Below, in pieces: positions 46,460-54,055 of a stretch of 56,285 bases of DNA. Location of the stretch: NCBI GenBank assembly GCA_902825985.1, contig CADEDC010000009.1, positions 51,255 to 107,539 on the forward strand. The letters are read 5' to 3'. The notes beneath the pieces are model-generated. The model had not been told where the DNA came from. It did no database searches and worked only from the letters and a program-made list of their open reading frames with translations. Both the position numbers and the translations under genes were made by a program. Within the stretch, counting starts at the first letter, position 1. Each line of letters begins with the position of its first letter. The DNA comes from an uncultured Acidobacteriota bacterium (GTDB lineage: Bacteria; Acidobacteriota; Vicinamibacteria; Vicinamibacterales; CAVVIG01).

Positions 46460-47212
46460 TCAGTTGACGTCGGCGGCCAGCGGCGCTGCCTCGACGCCAA
46501 GCGAGACCATGTGATGGCGCAGCGTCTTGAGCGCACGTTCGATCCGGCGATAGAGCGGCTTCGGATCGGTGTGCAGGGCGTCGCCAATCGCACGAACGGA
46601 GCAGGCCCCGCCGTAGCGCAGGGCGATGAGACGGCGCTCCTCGGGATCGAGCGCCGCACACGCCTGCTGCAGCGCGCGGCGGACCGCACGCCGGCGGCGG
46701 CGTTCGTCAGCGGCGACCACCGGATCCGCGAAATCGAGGTGACCAAAGGCTTCGTCGGCGAGGTCGCGGACGAATGTCCGACGGGCGCGCGGCGGCAGTT
46801 GGTCGGCGATGCGGGCGAGAACGGCCGCGCCGCCATCCGCCGGGCGCCGCGACGCGATCATCTCAATCGCCTCGTCACGGTGCAGCCCGTCGCGATGAAT
46901 CAGCCGCTCGAGCGCAACGGCATGCTCGCCGAGCCGAACGGCCGCCGCCGACGGCCGCCACTTGCCGCGCGTGGCGTTCCGCCAATCGAGGAGCAGCCGG
47001 GTGACGACCACCGTCAGGAAGGTCGACAGCGAGCTGCGCCCTTCGTAACTGTCGAACACATCGTAGGAGCGCTCGAGCAGCTTGACGTGGACGGTCTGAC
47101 CGAAATCCTCGGCGTCCTCGGGACTGAGCCGGTTCGAGCGTGCGACGGAACGGATGACGCGCTGGAGCAGGGCGAAATGCGCAGACGACAGGGGGACCGC
47201 AGGCAGGGACAT
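46460..47212 (-). CDS. ECF-type sigma-70 family factor
   Basis: A 250-residue sigma factor with region 2 at about 15-85 (LSPEDAEDFGQTVHVKLL, then SSLSTFLTVVVTRLLLDWRN) and region 4 at about 185-240 (LDPEERRLIALRYGG...SVRAIGDAL...LYRRIERALKTL). The linker of about 100 residues is longer than usual for ECF factors. No anti-sigma gene is adjacent. The ATG at 47212 has an AGGAGG ribosome site eight bases upstream, which excludes the longer open frame. The regulon is unknown. Confidence 0.85.
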   Translation of the reverse strand: MSLPAVPLSSAHFALLQRVIRSVARSNRLSPEDAEDFGQTVHVKLLERSYDVFDSYEGRSSLSTFLTVVVTRLLLDWRNATRGKWRPSAAAVRLGEHAVALERLIHRDGLHRDEAIEMIASRRPADGGAAVLARIADQLPPRARRTFVRDLADEAFGHLDFADPVVAADERRRRRAVRRALQQACAALDPEERRLIALRYGGACSVRAIGDALHTDPKPLYRRIERALKTLRHHMVSLGVEAAPLAADVN

Positions 47213-47394
47213 GACAAAGAACCTCCTTGCCTGTCTAAAACGCTGCGCGCGGGAATTCCGAACAGGAGGCGCGGCGGGCGCCGGCACCATGCCACGACGG
47301 CGCGCCGCGTTCCCGGGCCGCTCGCCGTCGGCCGCGCCACCCGGGACGACCGAGCCGCGGCGGCGACTGCCGCGGCCGGCGACGGCACGGGCGA

Positions 47395-48522
47395 TCAGCG
47401 GCGCACGAACTTCTGGACGCGCCGGCCATTGCCGACTTCAGCTGTGTAGATGTTCCCCTTCGAGTCTGTCGCGACGACGTGGAGGAAGACGAACTGGCCG
47501 GCGTAGCGGCCGATTCGCCCGAACCGCCCGACCTCGGTGAGGGACGCGCGGTCATAGATGCGAACCGCACCATTGCCGGCGTCGGCGAGGTACAGGAACT
47601 CCTGCGCCGGGTCGGGTGAGAACGCGACCGAAAAGGCGGTGCCGAGCAGCTTCGTCTTTCGTTCGATGAAGATCTCCTTCTCGAACGTGCCCGCGAGCGA
47701 AAAGACCTGGAGGCGGTTGTTGCGGCGTTCGGCGACGTAGACGTGACCATCGTCCGACACGCGGATGCCGTGGACGAGGTTGAACTGCTGCGGCCCGGGC
47801 CCGTCGTAGACCGGGCCGTTCGGCGCAGTGTCGTCCGGCACGTTGCCGTAGGCGCCCCACATACGCTTGAACGCCCCGGTGTCGGCGTCGAGGACCATGA
47901 CCCGCCGATTGACGTAGCCATCGGCGACGAAGACCTCGTTGGTCTTCTGGAACACCTGGATATCGGCCGGGTTGTTGAAGTTCGCGGTATCGAGGCTCCC
48001 CCGGCTCGCCCCTCGTTTGCCTACCTGCAGCAGGAACCTGCCGTCGCGGGTGAACTTGAGGATCTGGTTCTCGGTGCGCTCACGCAGGCGCGGCCCGCCG
48101 GCGGACGTGATCCAGACGTTCTGCCGGTGGTCGACATGGATGGCGTGTTCGTCGGCCGGCCATTCGTAGCCGGGCCCGGGGCCGCCCCAGCCCTGGATGT
48201 AGGTGCCGTTCTCGTCGAACTCCATGACCGGCGGCGCCGCGGTGCAGCAGGCAGCCTCCGGATTCTGCGCCTTCTCATCGTCCTGAATCGACCAGCCACG
48301 GTGCAGGACCCAGACGTGGTCGCGCGCGTCGATGGCGACGCCGGTCACCTGGCCGAGGGTCCACTGCGGCGGCATCTTCGGCCAGAACGGGTCCACCTGG
48401 AACGTCGGGACCTGTCGTTGCGCAGACGCCGCCCGTTCCAGCGTCGTCGCCAACCCGGCGAGCACGAGCACGCAGGCCACCCCTGACACCACCGGTTTCC
48501 ACACCCGGCCGCGAGTCGACAT
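47395..48522 (-). CDS. Exported NHL-type beta-propeller protein
   Basis: A 375-residue protein with a signal peptide (about 1-34, ending ASA-Q). The rest is built of NHL-like blades (for example VTGVAIDARDHVWVLHRG, ADEHAIHVDHRQNVWIT, NNPADIQVFQKTNEVFVADG, LVHGIRVSDDGHVYVAERRNNRLQVFS), which resembles the six-bladed peptidyl-glycine lyase propeller. A CC pair (about 91-92) lies in an early loop. The catalytic His/Tyr set of the lyase cannot be confirmed by eye. It is periplasmic or secreted; the ligand is unknown. Confidence 0.85.
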   Translation of the reverse strand: MSTRGRVWKPVVSGVACVLVLAGLATTLERAASAQRQVPTFQVDPFWPKMPPQWTLGQVTGVAIDARDHVWVLHRGWSIQDDEKAQNPEAACCTAAPPVMEFDENGTYIQGWGGPGPGYEWPADEHAIHVDHRQNVWITSAGGPRLRERTENQILKFTRDGRFLLQVGKRGASRGSLDTANFNNPADIQVFQKTNEVFVADGYVNRRVMVLDADTGAFKRMWGAYGNVPDDTAPNGPVYDGPGPQQFNLVHGIRVSDDGHVYVAERRNNRLQVFSLAGTFEKEIFIERKTKLLGTAFSVAFSPDPAQEFLYLADAGNGAVRIYDRASLTEVGRFGRIGRYAGQFVFLHVVATDSKGNIYTAEVGNGRRVQKFVRR

Positions 48523-48581
48523 CGGCTTCGTCTCCCGCGCCTACTCTACCGGAGGTTGGGGGCCGTCCGGTCCACCAGCCG

Positions 48582-48605
48582 GTCAACTCCTAATTATTTA
48601 GTTGA
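48582..48605. promoter_or_regulatory. BlaI-type operator candidate 1
   Basis: An imperfect palindrome with outer arms GTCAACT (48582-48588) and AGTTGAC (48599-48605) around an AT-rich centre that contains CTCCTAATT and TTTAG. It shares this core with the second site 56 bases away and lies in the region between the divergent propeller gene and the BlaI-like gene. Confidence 0.55.
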
Positions 48606-48640
48606 CGCCCCGCGAGACTCCGCGTATCGTCATGGCACTT

Positions 48641-48658
48641 CTCCTAATTTTTTAGGAG
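48641..48658. promoter_or_regulatory. BlaI-type operator candidate 2
   Basis: A perfect palindrome CTCCTAA, 4 T residues, TTAGGAG, ending 20 bases before the ATG of the BlaI-like repressor gene. An operator overlapping its own gene's promoter or leader is usual for BlaI/MecI repressors, so autorepression is likely. Confidence 0.65.
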
Positions 48659-48678
48659 TTTTGGGGAGCCGCCTCACG

Positions 48679-49116
48679 ATGGCCCGACGGCAATCGCCCG
48701 CACTGACCGACGCCGAGCTGCGCATCATGCGGGTGCTGTGGGAGCGGACCCGTGCGACCGTTGGCGAAGTCGTCGGGCTGATCGAGGGACCCGACAAGCC
48801 GGCATACAATTCCATCCTCACGGTGCTGCGGATTCTCGAAAAGAAGGGTTACGTCACCCACGAGAAGGAAAGCCGCGCCTTCGTCTACCTGCCGATCATC
48901 AATCGCTCGCAGGCGCGCCGCCGGGCGGTGTCGCAGCTCATCTCCCGCTTCTTCAACGGCTCTGCCGAAGCGCTGGTGCTCGACCTCCTGGGGCACGAGC
49001 ATCCCACCGAGGACGAGCGATCGCGCGTGCGCGAACTGATCGGCGACGTCGGCCAGGCCGACGCGGCGTCGATGGCCGCGCGCCGGCTCGGCTCGAGCCC
49101 GCGAGGCGGACGATGA
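48679..49116 (+). CDS. BlaI/MecI family transcriptional repressor
   Basis: A 145-residue winged-helix repressor. The N-terminal domain (LTDAELRIMRVLWERTRATVGEVVGLIEG...YNSILTVLRILEKKGYVTHEKESRAFVYLPII) is typical of BlaI/MecI; the C-terminal dimerisation helix follows (AVSQLISRFFNGSAEALVLDLLG). These repressors are inactivated by cleavage through a membrane M56 sensor, encoded directly downstream with an ATGA overlap (49113-49116). The open frame upstream of 48679 runs through the operators and is not coding. No beta-lactamase gene is nearby, so the pair likely controls something else. Confidence 0.92.
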   Translation: MARRQSPALTDAELRIMRVLWERTRATVGEVVGLIEGPDKPAYNSILTVLRILEKKGYVTHEKESRAFVYLPIINRSQARRRAVSQLISRFFNGSAEALVLDLLGHEHPTEDERSRVRELIGDVGQADAASMAARRLGSSPRGGR

Positions 49117-50597
49117 CGGCACTGGTGCAATGGCTGTGGCAGGGGACGGTGCTCGCCGTGGCGGTCGCGGTCACACTGCGGTGCGTACCGAGGGCGAACG
49201 CCGCGACCCGCCATGCGATATGGTGGCTGACGCTGGCGGCAACCCTCGCCCTCCCGGTCGCCGCCTCGCTTCCCGGCCTGCCGTCGAGGCTGCCGCTCAC
49301 GATCTCGAATGCGGCCGCCGAAGCGGGTCCGACGACGGCGCGCGCCGGTGGCGACGTGACATCGGCGTGGCTGACGGTTCCGGCGGCCGCCGACGGGCTC
49401 GTCGCCTGCGGCATCGGCATCTGGCTCGGCTCGGTCGTGTTCGCCGTGCTCCGGCTGGTCGCGGGCATCAGCATGGTCCAGCGGCTGAAGCGGCAGTCGC
49501 CGCTGGCGCCGGCATGCCTGACAGGCTCGCTTCCGAACTGGCAGGCACATCAGCAGTCCAGCCGCCACCTGCCGCCGGCGCGGCGGGTGGAATTGCGGAC
49601 GTCGTCGACCATCAGCGGTGCGTGCGCCCTCGGTTTGACCGGACCTCCGGCGGTGGTCGTCTCCGGCCGGCTGCTGACCGCTCTGAAGGCCGATGCGCTC
49701 GATCTGCTGGTCCTCCATGAACTGGTCCACCTGCGCCGCTTCGACGACTGGCTTCGGGTCGTCCAGTCGGGCGTCCTCGCGCTGACCGGCCTGCATCCGG
49801 CCATCCGCTTCATCAGCGGGCGGATCGATCTGGAGCGCGAAGCCGCCTGCGACGAGGCCGTCGCGGTGGCGAGCGGCGAGCCCCGGCGCTACGCCTCCTG
49901 TCTGGCGGCGGCAGCCGACCTGATCGCCGGTTCCGGCACTCCGGCGCCGCTGATCGTCCCGAACGCCGTGGGCCATGGATCGCTCGTCACCCGGGTTCAG
50001 CGCCTCCTCGAGCCAAACGTCTGCCGCGACGCGTCGCTGCAGGCGATGCCCATCGTTCTCTCGGCCATCGTTCTGGCGGGCGCCACGGCAGCTGGGGTCA
50101 CGGTGGGTGATCTCGTCGCGGTCCAATCCCGTCCCACGCGCCTGGACGTTAGTACGGCGTCGACGGCGGCACCGCTCAGCGCCGGCCCGGTGGAGCTTGC
50201 CGACGGGCTGCTTCGGTTGGCGCCGGGGATGTCGGGCTCACCCAGGGCGGCGGCCCGCCCGGAGCGAGCCTCGGCCCGGGAGGGGCGCGCCGTTCCGGTC
50301 GCGGCGACGCCTACCGAAGTCACCGTCGACAACCGGTTCGACCGATCGGGTGAACGGGCAGACTCGGCGAGTCCGGGGCCGATCGGCCCGCCAGCAGCGC
50401 TTGAGCTGGCGGCGGTGCCGGCGAAGGTGATCCCGTTCGTTGCAGCGTTCGGTGCATTTCCTGGAAACAGGGTCGGAAACCGGGAAACCTCGGGCGACAA
50501 TGGATGGGCCGCGACCGCGGTTTCGACACGACGGGCGGGAATTGCGATTGGCGCCTACTTCAGCCGCAGTGGCCGGGCGGTCGCACGACAGTTTTGA
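49113..50597 (+). CDS. M56 family membrane metallopeptidase (BlaR1-type sensor)
   Basis: A 494-residue protein. N-terminal helices (about 3-22, 36-55 and 92-118) flank a cytoplasmic loop, followed by the gluzincin domain with HELVH (His202, Glu203, His206) and the third-ligand region DLEREAACDEAVAV near 250. A further helix lies near 318-340. The C-terminal 150 residues are Ala/Pro/Gly-rich and extracytoplasmic, and no penicillin-binding domain is present. So the signal is not read as in BlaR1. It would cleave the BlaI-like repressor encoded just upstream. Confidence 0.88.
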   Translation: MTALVQWLWQGTVLAVAVAVTLRCVPRANAATRHAIWWLTLAATLALPVAASLPGLPSRLPLTISNAAAEAGPTTARAGGDVTSAWLTVPAAADGLVACGIGIWLGSVVFAVLRLVAGISMVQRLKRQSPLAPACLTGSLPNWQAHQQSSRHLPPARRVELRTSSTISGACALGLTGPPAVVVSGRLLTALKADALDLLVLHELVHLRRFDDWLRVVQSGVLALTGLHPAIRFISGRIDLEREAACDEAVAVASGEPRRYASCLAAAADLIAGSGTPAPLIVPNAVGHGSLVTRVQRLLEPNVCRDASLQAMPIVLSAIVLAGATAAGVTVGDLVAVQSRPTRLDVSTASTAAPLSAGPVELADGLLRLAPGMSGSPRAAARPERASAREGRAVPVAATPTEVTVDNRFDRSGERADSASPGPIGPPAALELAAVPAKVIPFVAAFGAFPGNRVGNRETSGDNGWAATAVSTRRAGIAIGAYFSRSGRAVARQF

Positions 50598-50697
50598 CTT
50601 CTAGCGGACAAGAGCGGGTTACTGAAATCTTCTTGAGTCGGCCTCATTCTTTACGAAGGACCAGCGCTCGGGTGGCGCTGCGGGTGGAGACATCGAC

Positions 50698-52230
50698 ATG
50701 CGCGTGTTTCTCGTGAATCCAAGTCACGTTTCATTCGGAACGGCGGTCATCACGCCGCGATGGCTCTACGTGCTCGCCGCGGCGACACCGCGGCAGTACG
50801 GGGACCCGATCATCTGCGACGAGACCCTCGATCCGCTCGACTTCAACCGCATCGAGGCGGGTGACGTCGTCGGCATCGGCATCCACACCGGCAATGCTCT
50901 CCGCGGCTATGAAGTCGGCAAGGCCGCCCGGGAACGCGGTGCCATCGTCGTGTTCGGCGGCATCCATGCCACGCTGTACCCGAACGAGCCCCATGCGCTG
51001 GGCGGTGCGAACGCCGTGGTCCGTGGTGACGGCGACGTCATCTGGTCGACCGTGATCGACGAGTGCGTCGCCGGTCAGCCGAAGCTGGTCTACGAAGCGG
51101 GCCGGGTCAGCGGCGACACCTTCAAGGCGGCGCGCTGGGACCTGCTGCCGAAGGACCGCTACATGTGGGCGTCGATTCAGACGGTTCGCGGCTGTCCGAA
51201 GCACTGCTCCTTCTGTTCCGTCTGGCGCACCGACGGCCAGGAACCGCGGCAGTCGGCGGTCGACAAGGTCATCGGCGAGGCCGTCGAACTGCGCCGCCTC
51301 GGATTCAAGTTCATCGCTCTGGCCGACGACAACTTCTATCCGGTCTCGGTGTCGGATATGGCGATGGCCGATCGCCGCGTCGACAAGTCGCACCTGAACG
51401 AACTCAAGGCGATTCGCGCGCAGCGCTTCGAGCTGATGGAACGGCTGGCGCAGCTGCCGTCCGACATGACGTTCTTCACGCAGATCACGATGGAAGCTGC
51501 GGAGGACGACGAGTTCCTGGACGCCATGCACAAGGCCCGCATCAAGGGTGCGCTCATCGGCGTCGAATCGGTCACGCCGGAAGGGCTGAAAGACGTCTAC
51601 AAGGGCTTCAATCTGTCGGGCGAGGCGCTCGTGGAACGGCTGCGGAAGTTCAAGGAGCACGGGATTCACGTGCTCGGCTCGTTCATCTTCGGGCTGCCCA
51701 GCGACCGGCCGGAGACGTTCGAGGCGACCGCGGCGCTCGCCAAGCGCGCCGGGGTCACCTTCGCACAGTTCGTGATGCTGACGCCGTTCCCTGGCACCGT
51801 GGACTTCGAGAAATGGGAGAAGGACCAGCTGAGCAAGGGGCTGCAGCAGATCGCCGGGGTGCCGATTACGCGCCATTGGCTCATCCCGCAGGAGAATCGT
51901 CCGAAGGTCTACTCGCCGCACCCGGTGATGTCGCCGGACGAGATTCGTCAGCGGACGCAGGCGACCTGGGACGATTTCTACTCATTTTCGAGCGTGTGGG
52001 AGCGTGCCAAGGTCGTGAAGTCGCTGAAGGGACGCCTCGCGTTCGTGCTGATCTCGAAACTGTATCGTCGGATGTACGCCAACACCGGCATCGCCACTGA
52101 TTCGGCGCGCGCGGCGCGGTCGGTGCAGGTGGCGCGCTTCATGGCGAAGCCGTGCCGTCGCTTCTTCACCGGAACGCCGATGCCGCACCTGCAGGTCCCG
52201 TCGTTCAACAGCGCCGCGTCACAGATCTGA
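50698..52230 (+). CDS. B12-binding domain radical SAM protein
   Basis: A 510-residue protein. A Rossmann-like cobalamin-binding domain (about 1-140; GIGIHTGNA near 60 and VVFGGIHATLYPNE near 84) precedes the radical SAM core with CPKHCSFC (Cys166, Cys170, Cys173) for the 4Fe-4S cluster, then GVESVTPEGLKDVYKGF and GSFIFGLPSDRPETF. Such proteins methylate or rearrange unreactive carbons; hopanoid-modifying enzymes have this layout, but nothing here proves that substrate. The 100 bases upstream hold a GGAG ribosome site and no clear promoter. Confidence 0.92.
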   Translation: MRVFLVNPSHVSFGTAVITPRWLYVLAAATPRQYGDPIICDETLDPLDFNRIEAGDVVGIGIHTGNALRGYEVGKAARERGAIVVFGGIHATLYPNEPHALGGANAVVRGDGDVIWSTVIDECVAGQPKLVYEAGRVSGDTFKAARWDLLPKDRYMWASIQTVRGCPKHCSFCSVWRTDGQEPRQSAVDKVIGEAVELRRLGFKFIALADDNFYPVSVSDMAMADRRVDKSHLNELKAIRAQRFELMERLAQLPSDMTFFTQITMEAAEDDEFLDAMHKARIKGALIGVESVTPEGLKDVYKGFNLSGEALVERLRKFKEHGIHVLGSFIFGLPSDRPETFEATAALAKRAGVTFAQFVMLTPFPGTVDFEKWEKDQLSKGLQQIAGVPITRHWLIPQENRPKVYSPHPVMSPDEIRQRTQATWDDFYSFSSVWERAKVVKSLKGRLAFVLISKLYRRMYANTGIATDSARAARSVQVARFMAKPCRRFFTGTPMPHLQVPSFNSAASQI

Positions 52231-52245
52231 TCGTCTCGTCGCCGG

Positions 52246-52272
52246 CGGGCGCGTCGCATCCCGACGCGCCCG
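52246..52272. terminator. Bidirectional hairpin terminator candidate
   Basis: A perfect 11-bp stem (CGGGCGCGTCG and CGACGCGCCCG, 5-base loop CATCC) fills the 68-base gap between the convergent radical SAM and cation transporter genes. No T-run is present on either side, but the position and stem strength suit a shared terminator. Confidence 0.6.
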
Positions 52273-52298
52273 TCCGACCGGCTTGTTGAAGGTGGATC

Positions 52299-53204
52299 TC
52301 AGACCGCAGGGTGCGGAGGCGTCGCAGTCGCCGGCTCGTACGGTTCCATGTGGACGAGCACGTCCTGCACCTTGGGCAGCGCCGCGCGGATGCTGCTCTT
52401 CACCTTGCCGCCGAGCACGTGCGCCTCGTGCAGCGACAAGGTTGCCTCGGCCTGCACGTGAATCGTCACGCGATACCGCATGCCGCTCTTGCGGACGGCC
52501 AGCTTCTCGATCGCCAGCACGCCGGCGACGCCCGATGCGACGCGACGGACGGCGTCGACGATGTCCGGCCCCGGCATGCGGTCCATCAGGTCGGCCAGGG
52601 CGGGCCGCAGAATCAGCACGCCGTTCACCAGGATGATCGCGGCGGCGCCGAGGGCCGCCCAGTCGTCGGCCGACTCCCACCCCGGTCCGCCGAGCAGTGC
52701 GATGCTGATGCCGACGAATGCCGCCGCCGAGGTCAGGGCATCGCTCATGTGGTGCCAGGCGTCGGCCTGGACGGCAATGCTCTCGATCTCGGTGCCGACC
52801 GCGCCGACGCGCCGCGACAGCAGCATCTTGGCGATGACGACGACGATCAGGACACCCAGCGTCCACGGCGCCGGGCCGTGATGCGGCAGCCGGATCTCGG
52901 CAATCGCTTCCACCGAGATGCCGGCGCTCGCCGCGATCAGCATCAGGGCGACGACGGTGGCGGCCAGCGGCTCCGCCTTGCCGTAGCCGAACGGATACTG
53001 CTCGTTCGGATCGCGGACCGACAGGCGAAGCCCGCCCCACACGATGAGTGACGAGAAGACGTCGGCAATCGATTCGACCGCGTCGGCAATCAGCGCATAG
53101 CTGTTGCCGAGCAACCCGGCGAGCAGCTTGACGACTGCCAGCGTGGTATTGGCCAGAATGCCGAACTGCGCGGACCGGATGCCGCGCCGCGCCGACTCAG
53201 ACAC
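52299..53204 (-). CDS. Cation diffusion facilitator family transporter
   Basis: A 301-residue protein with six helices and a cytoplasmic C-terminal domain. The metal sites appear as ADAVESIADV in helix 2 (about 40-49) and ADAWHHMSDA in helix 5 (about 147-156, HxxxD). The PFGYGKAEPLA motif follows helix 2. The C-terminal domain (about 210-290) has the VHVQAEATLSLHEAHVLGGKVKSSI pattern. It exports Zn2+, Mn2+, Fe2+ or a similar divalent ion in exchange for protons. It follows the TPR gene by 3 bases. Confidence 0.95.
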   Translation of the reverse strand: MSESARRGIRSAQFGILANTTLAVVKLLAGLLGNSYALIADAVESIADVFSSLIVWGGLRLSVRDPNEQYPFGYGKAEPLAATVVALMLIAASAGISVEAIAEIRLPHHGPAPWTLGVLIVVVIAKMLLSRRVGAVGTEIESIAVQADAWHHMSDALTSAAAFVGISIALLGGPGWESADDWAALGAAAIILVNGVLILRPALADLMDRMPGPDIVDAVRRVASGVAGVLAIEKLAVRKSGMRYRVTIHVQAEATLSLHEAHVLGGKVKSSIRAALPKVQDVLVHMEPYEPATATPPHPAV

Positions 53205-53207
53205 GGG

Positions 53208-54038
53208 TCAGGGCTTCGCTTTCAACGCCTCGAGCCGGTCCTTGATCCGCGTGTTGGTGGGATACGCCTCGAGGATGGGCTGGAGAACGGCGATGGCGGC
53301 ATCCTTCTGGCCGGCCGCCTCGAACGCGTCGGCCTGCAGGGTCGCCCGCCGCGTGCGCAGGATCCGGTTGTCGCTGGCCACCTGGATGGTGCCGAGCGCG
53401 TCGATTGCCGCCTGTGGATTCCTGCCGTCGATCAGCTTCGACTCGGCGGCGAGCAGCAGCACTTCGGCGTCCTGCGGAAATCGCCTGACGGCCACTTCGA
53501 TCAGGTCGGCGGCCGCCTGGGCGTTGCCGGCGGTGCGATCCTGCATCGACTGATGGTAGAGGCCCGCCAGCAGCAACCGCTCGACGTCTCTCGGATCGCC
53601 CGAGCGGATGCCGACGCCTCCGGCATACCCGTAGACCAGTTCGCCGCCGTGCTCGCCGGCTTCGTAGACGGCGAACACCGCGACCAGCCCGAGCGCCGCG
53701 GCCCCCATGCGGACGTAGCGCACCCTGGCGGAGCGCGCCATCGCCAGGCCGACGAGTTCCACCACGCCGAGGAGCAGCAGGACGTTCCGCGCCCGTTCGC
53801 CCCACTCCTCGTGCTCGACGACGGCCGGACGGGCGCCGGGCGCCCGCTCGACCGGTCCGTGAGCGGCGTCGCCGCTCTGGGTCGACGCGACGCCGGCGAG
53901 CGCGGCGAGCAGCAGCAACGTCGCCGCGGCGGGCGAGGCGAACGCCGGGCGGCCGAGCAGCGAGATGAATCGAAAACCGACGCCGACGATCGCCAGGACG
54001 ATCGTGAAGTGGACGACCTGCGGATGGAGTTCAGCCAT
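53208..54038 (-). CDS. DUF2231 membrane protein with TPR-like C-terminus
   Basis: A 276-residue protein. Residues about 1-140 are four helices of the DUF2231 type (HPQVVHFTIVLAIVGVGFR at the start). Residues about 150-275 are helical repeats of TPR character (AQAAADLIEVAVRRFPQDAEVLLLAAESKLIDGR; DAAIAVLQPILEAYPTNTRIKDRLEALKA). It sits between an M3 peptidase gene 17 bases upstream and a cation transporter gene 3 bases downstream on the same strand, so the three form an operon. The function is unknown. Confidence 0.8.
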   Translation of the reverse strand: MAELHPQVVHFTIVLAIVGVGFRFISLLGRPAFASPAAATLLLLAALAGVASTQSGDAAHGPVERAPGARPAVVEHEEWGERARNVLLLLGVVELVGLAMARSARVRYVRMGAAALGLVAVFAVYEAGEHGGELVYGYAGGVGIRSGDPRDVERLLLAGLYHQSMQDRTAGNAQAAADLIEVAVRRFPQDAEVLLLAAESKLIDGRNPQAAIDALGTIQVASDNRILRTRRATLQADAFEAAGQKDAAIAVLQPILEAYPTNTRIKDRLEALKAKP

Positions 54039-54055
54039 GAAGCTGCCCGGTACGA

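Noticed and set aside
49113-50597. Considered a true beta-lactam sensor (BlaR1).
   Set aside because: No penicillin-binding domain motifs (SxxK, KTG) are found after the last helix; only the M56 peptidase part is shared.
50698-52230. Considered naming the radical SAM protein as a specific hopanoid methylase.
   Set aside because: The domain layout alone is shared by many unrelated B12 radical SAM enzymes, and no hopanoid genes are nearby.
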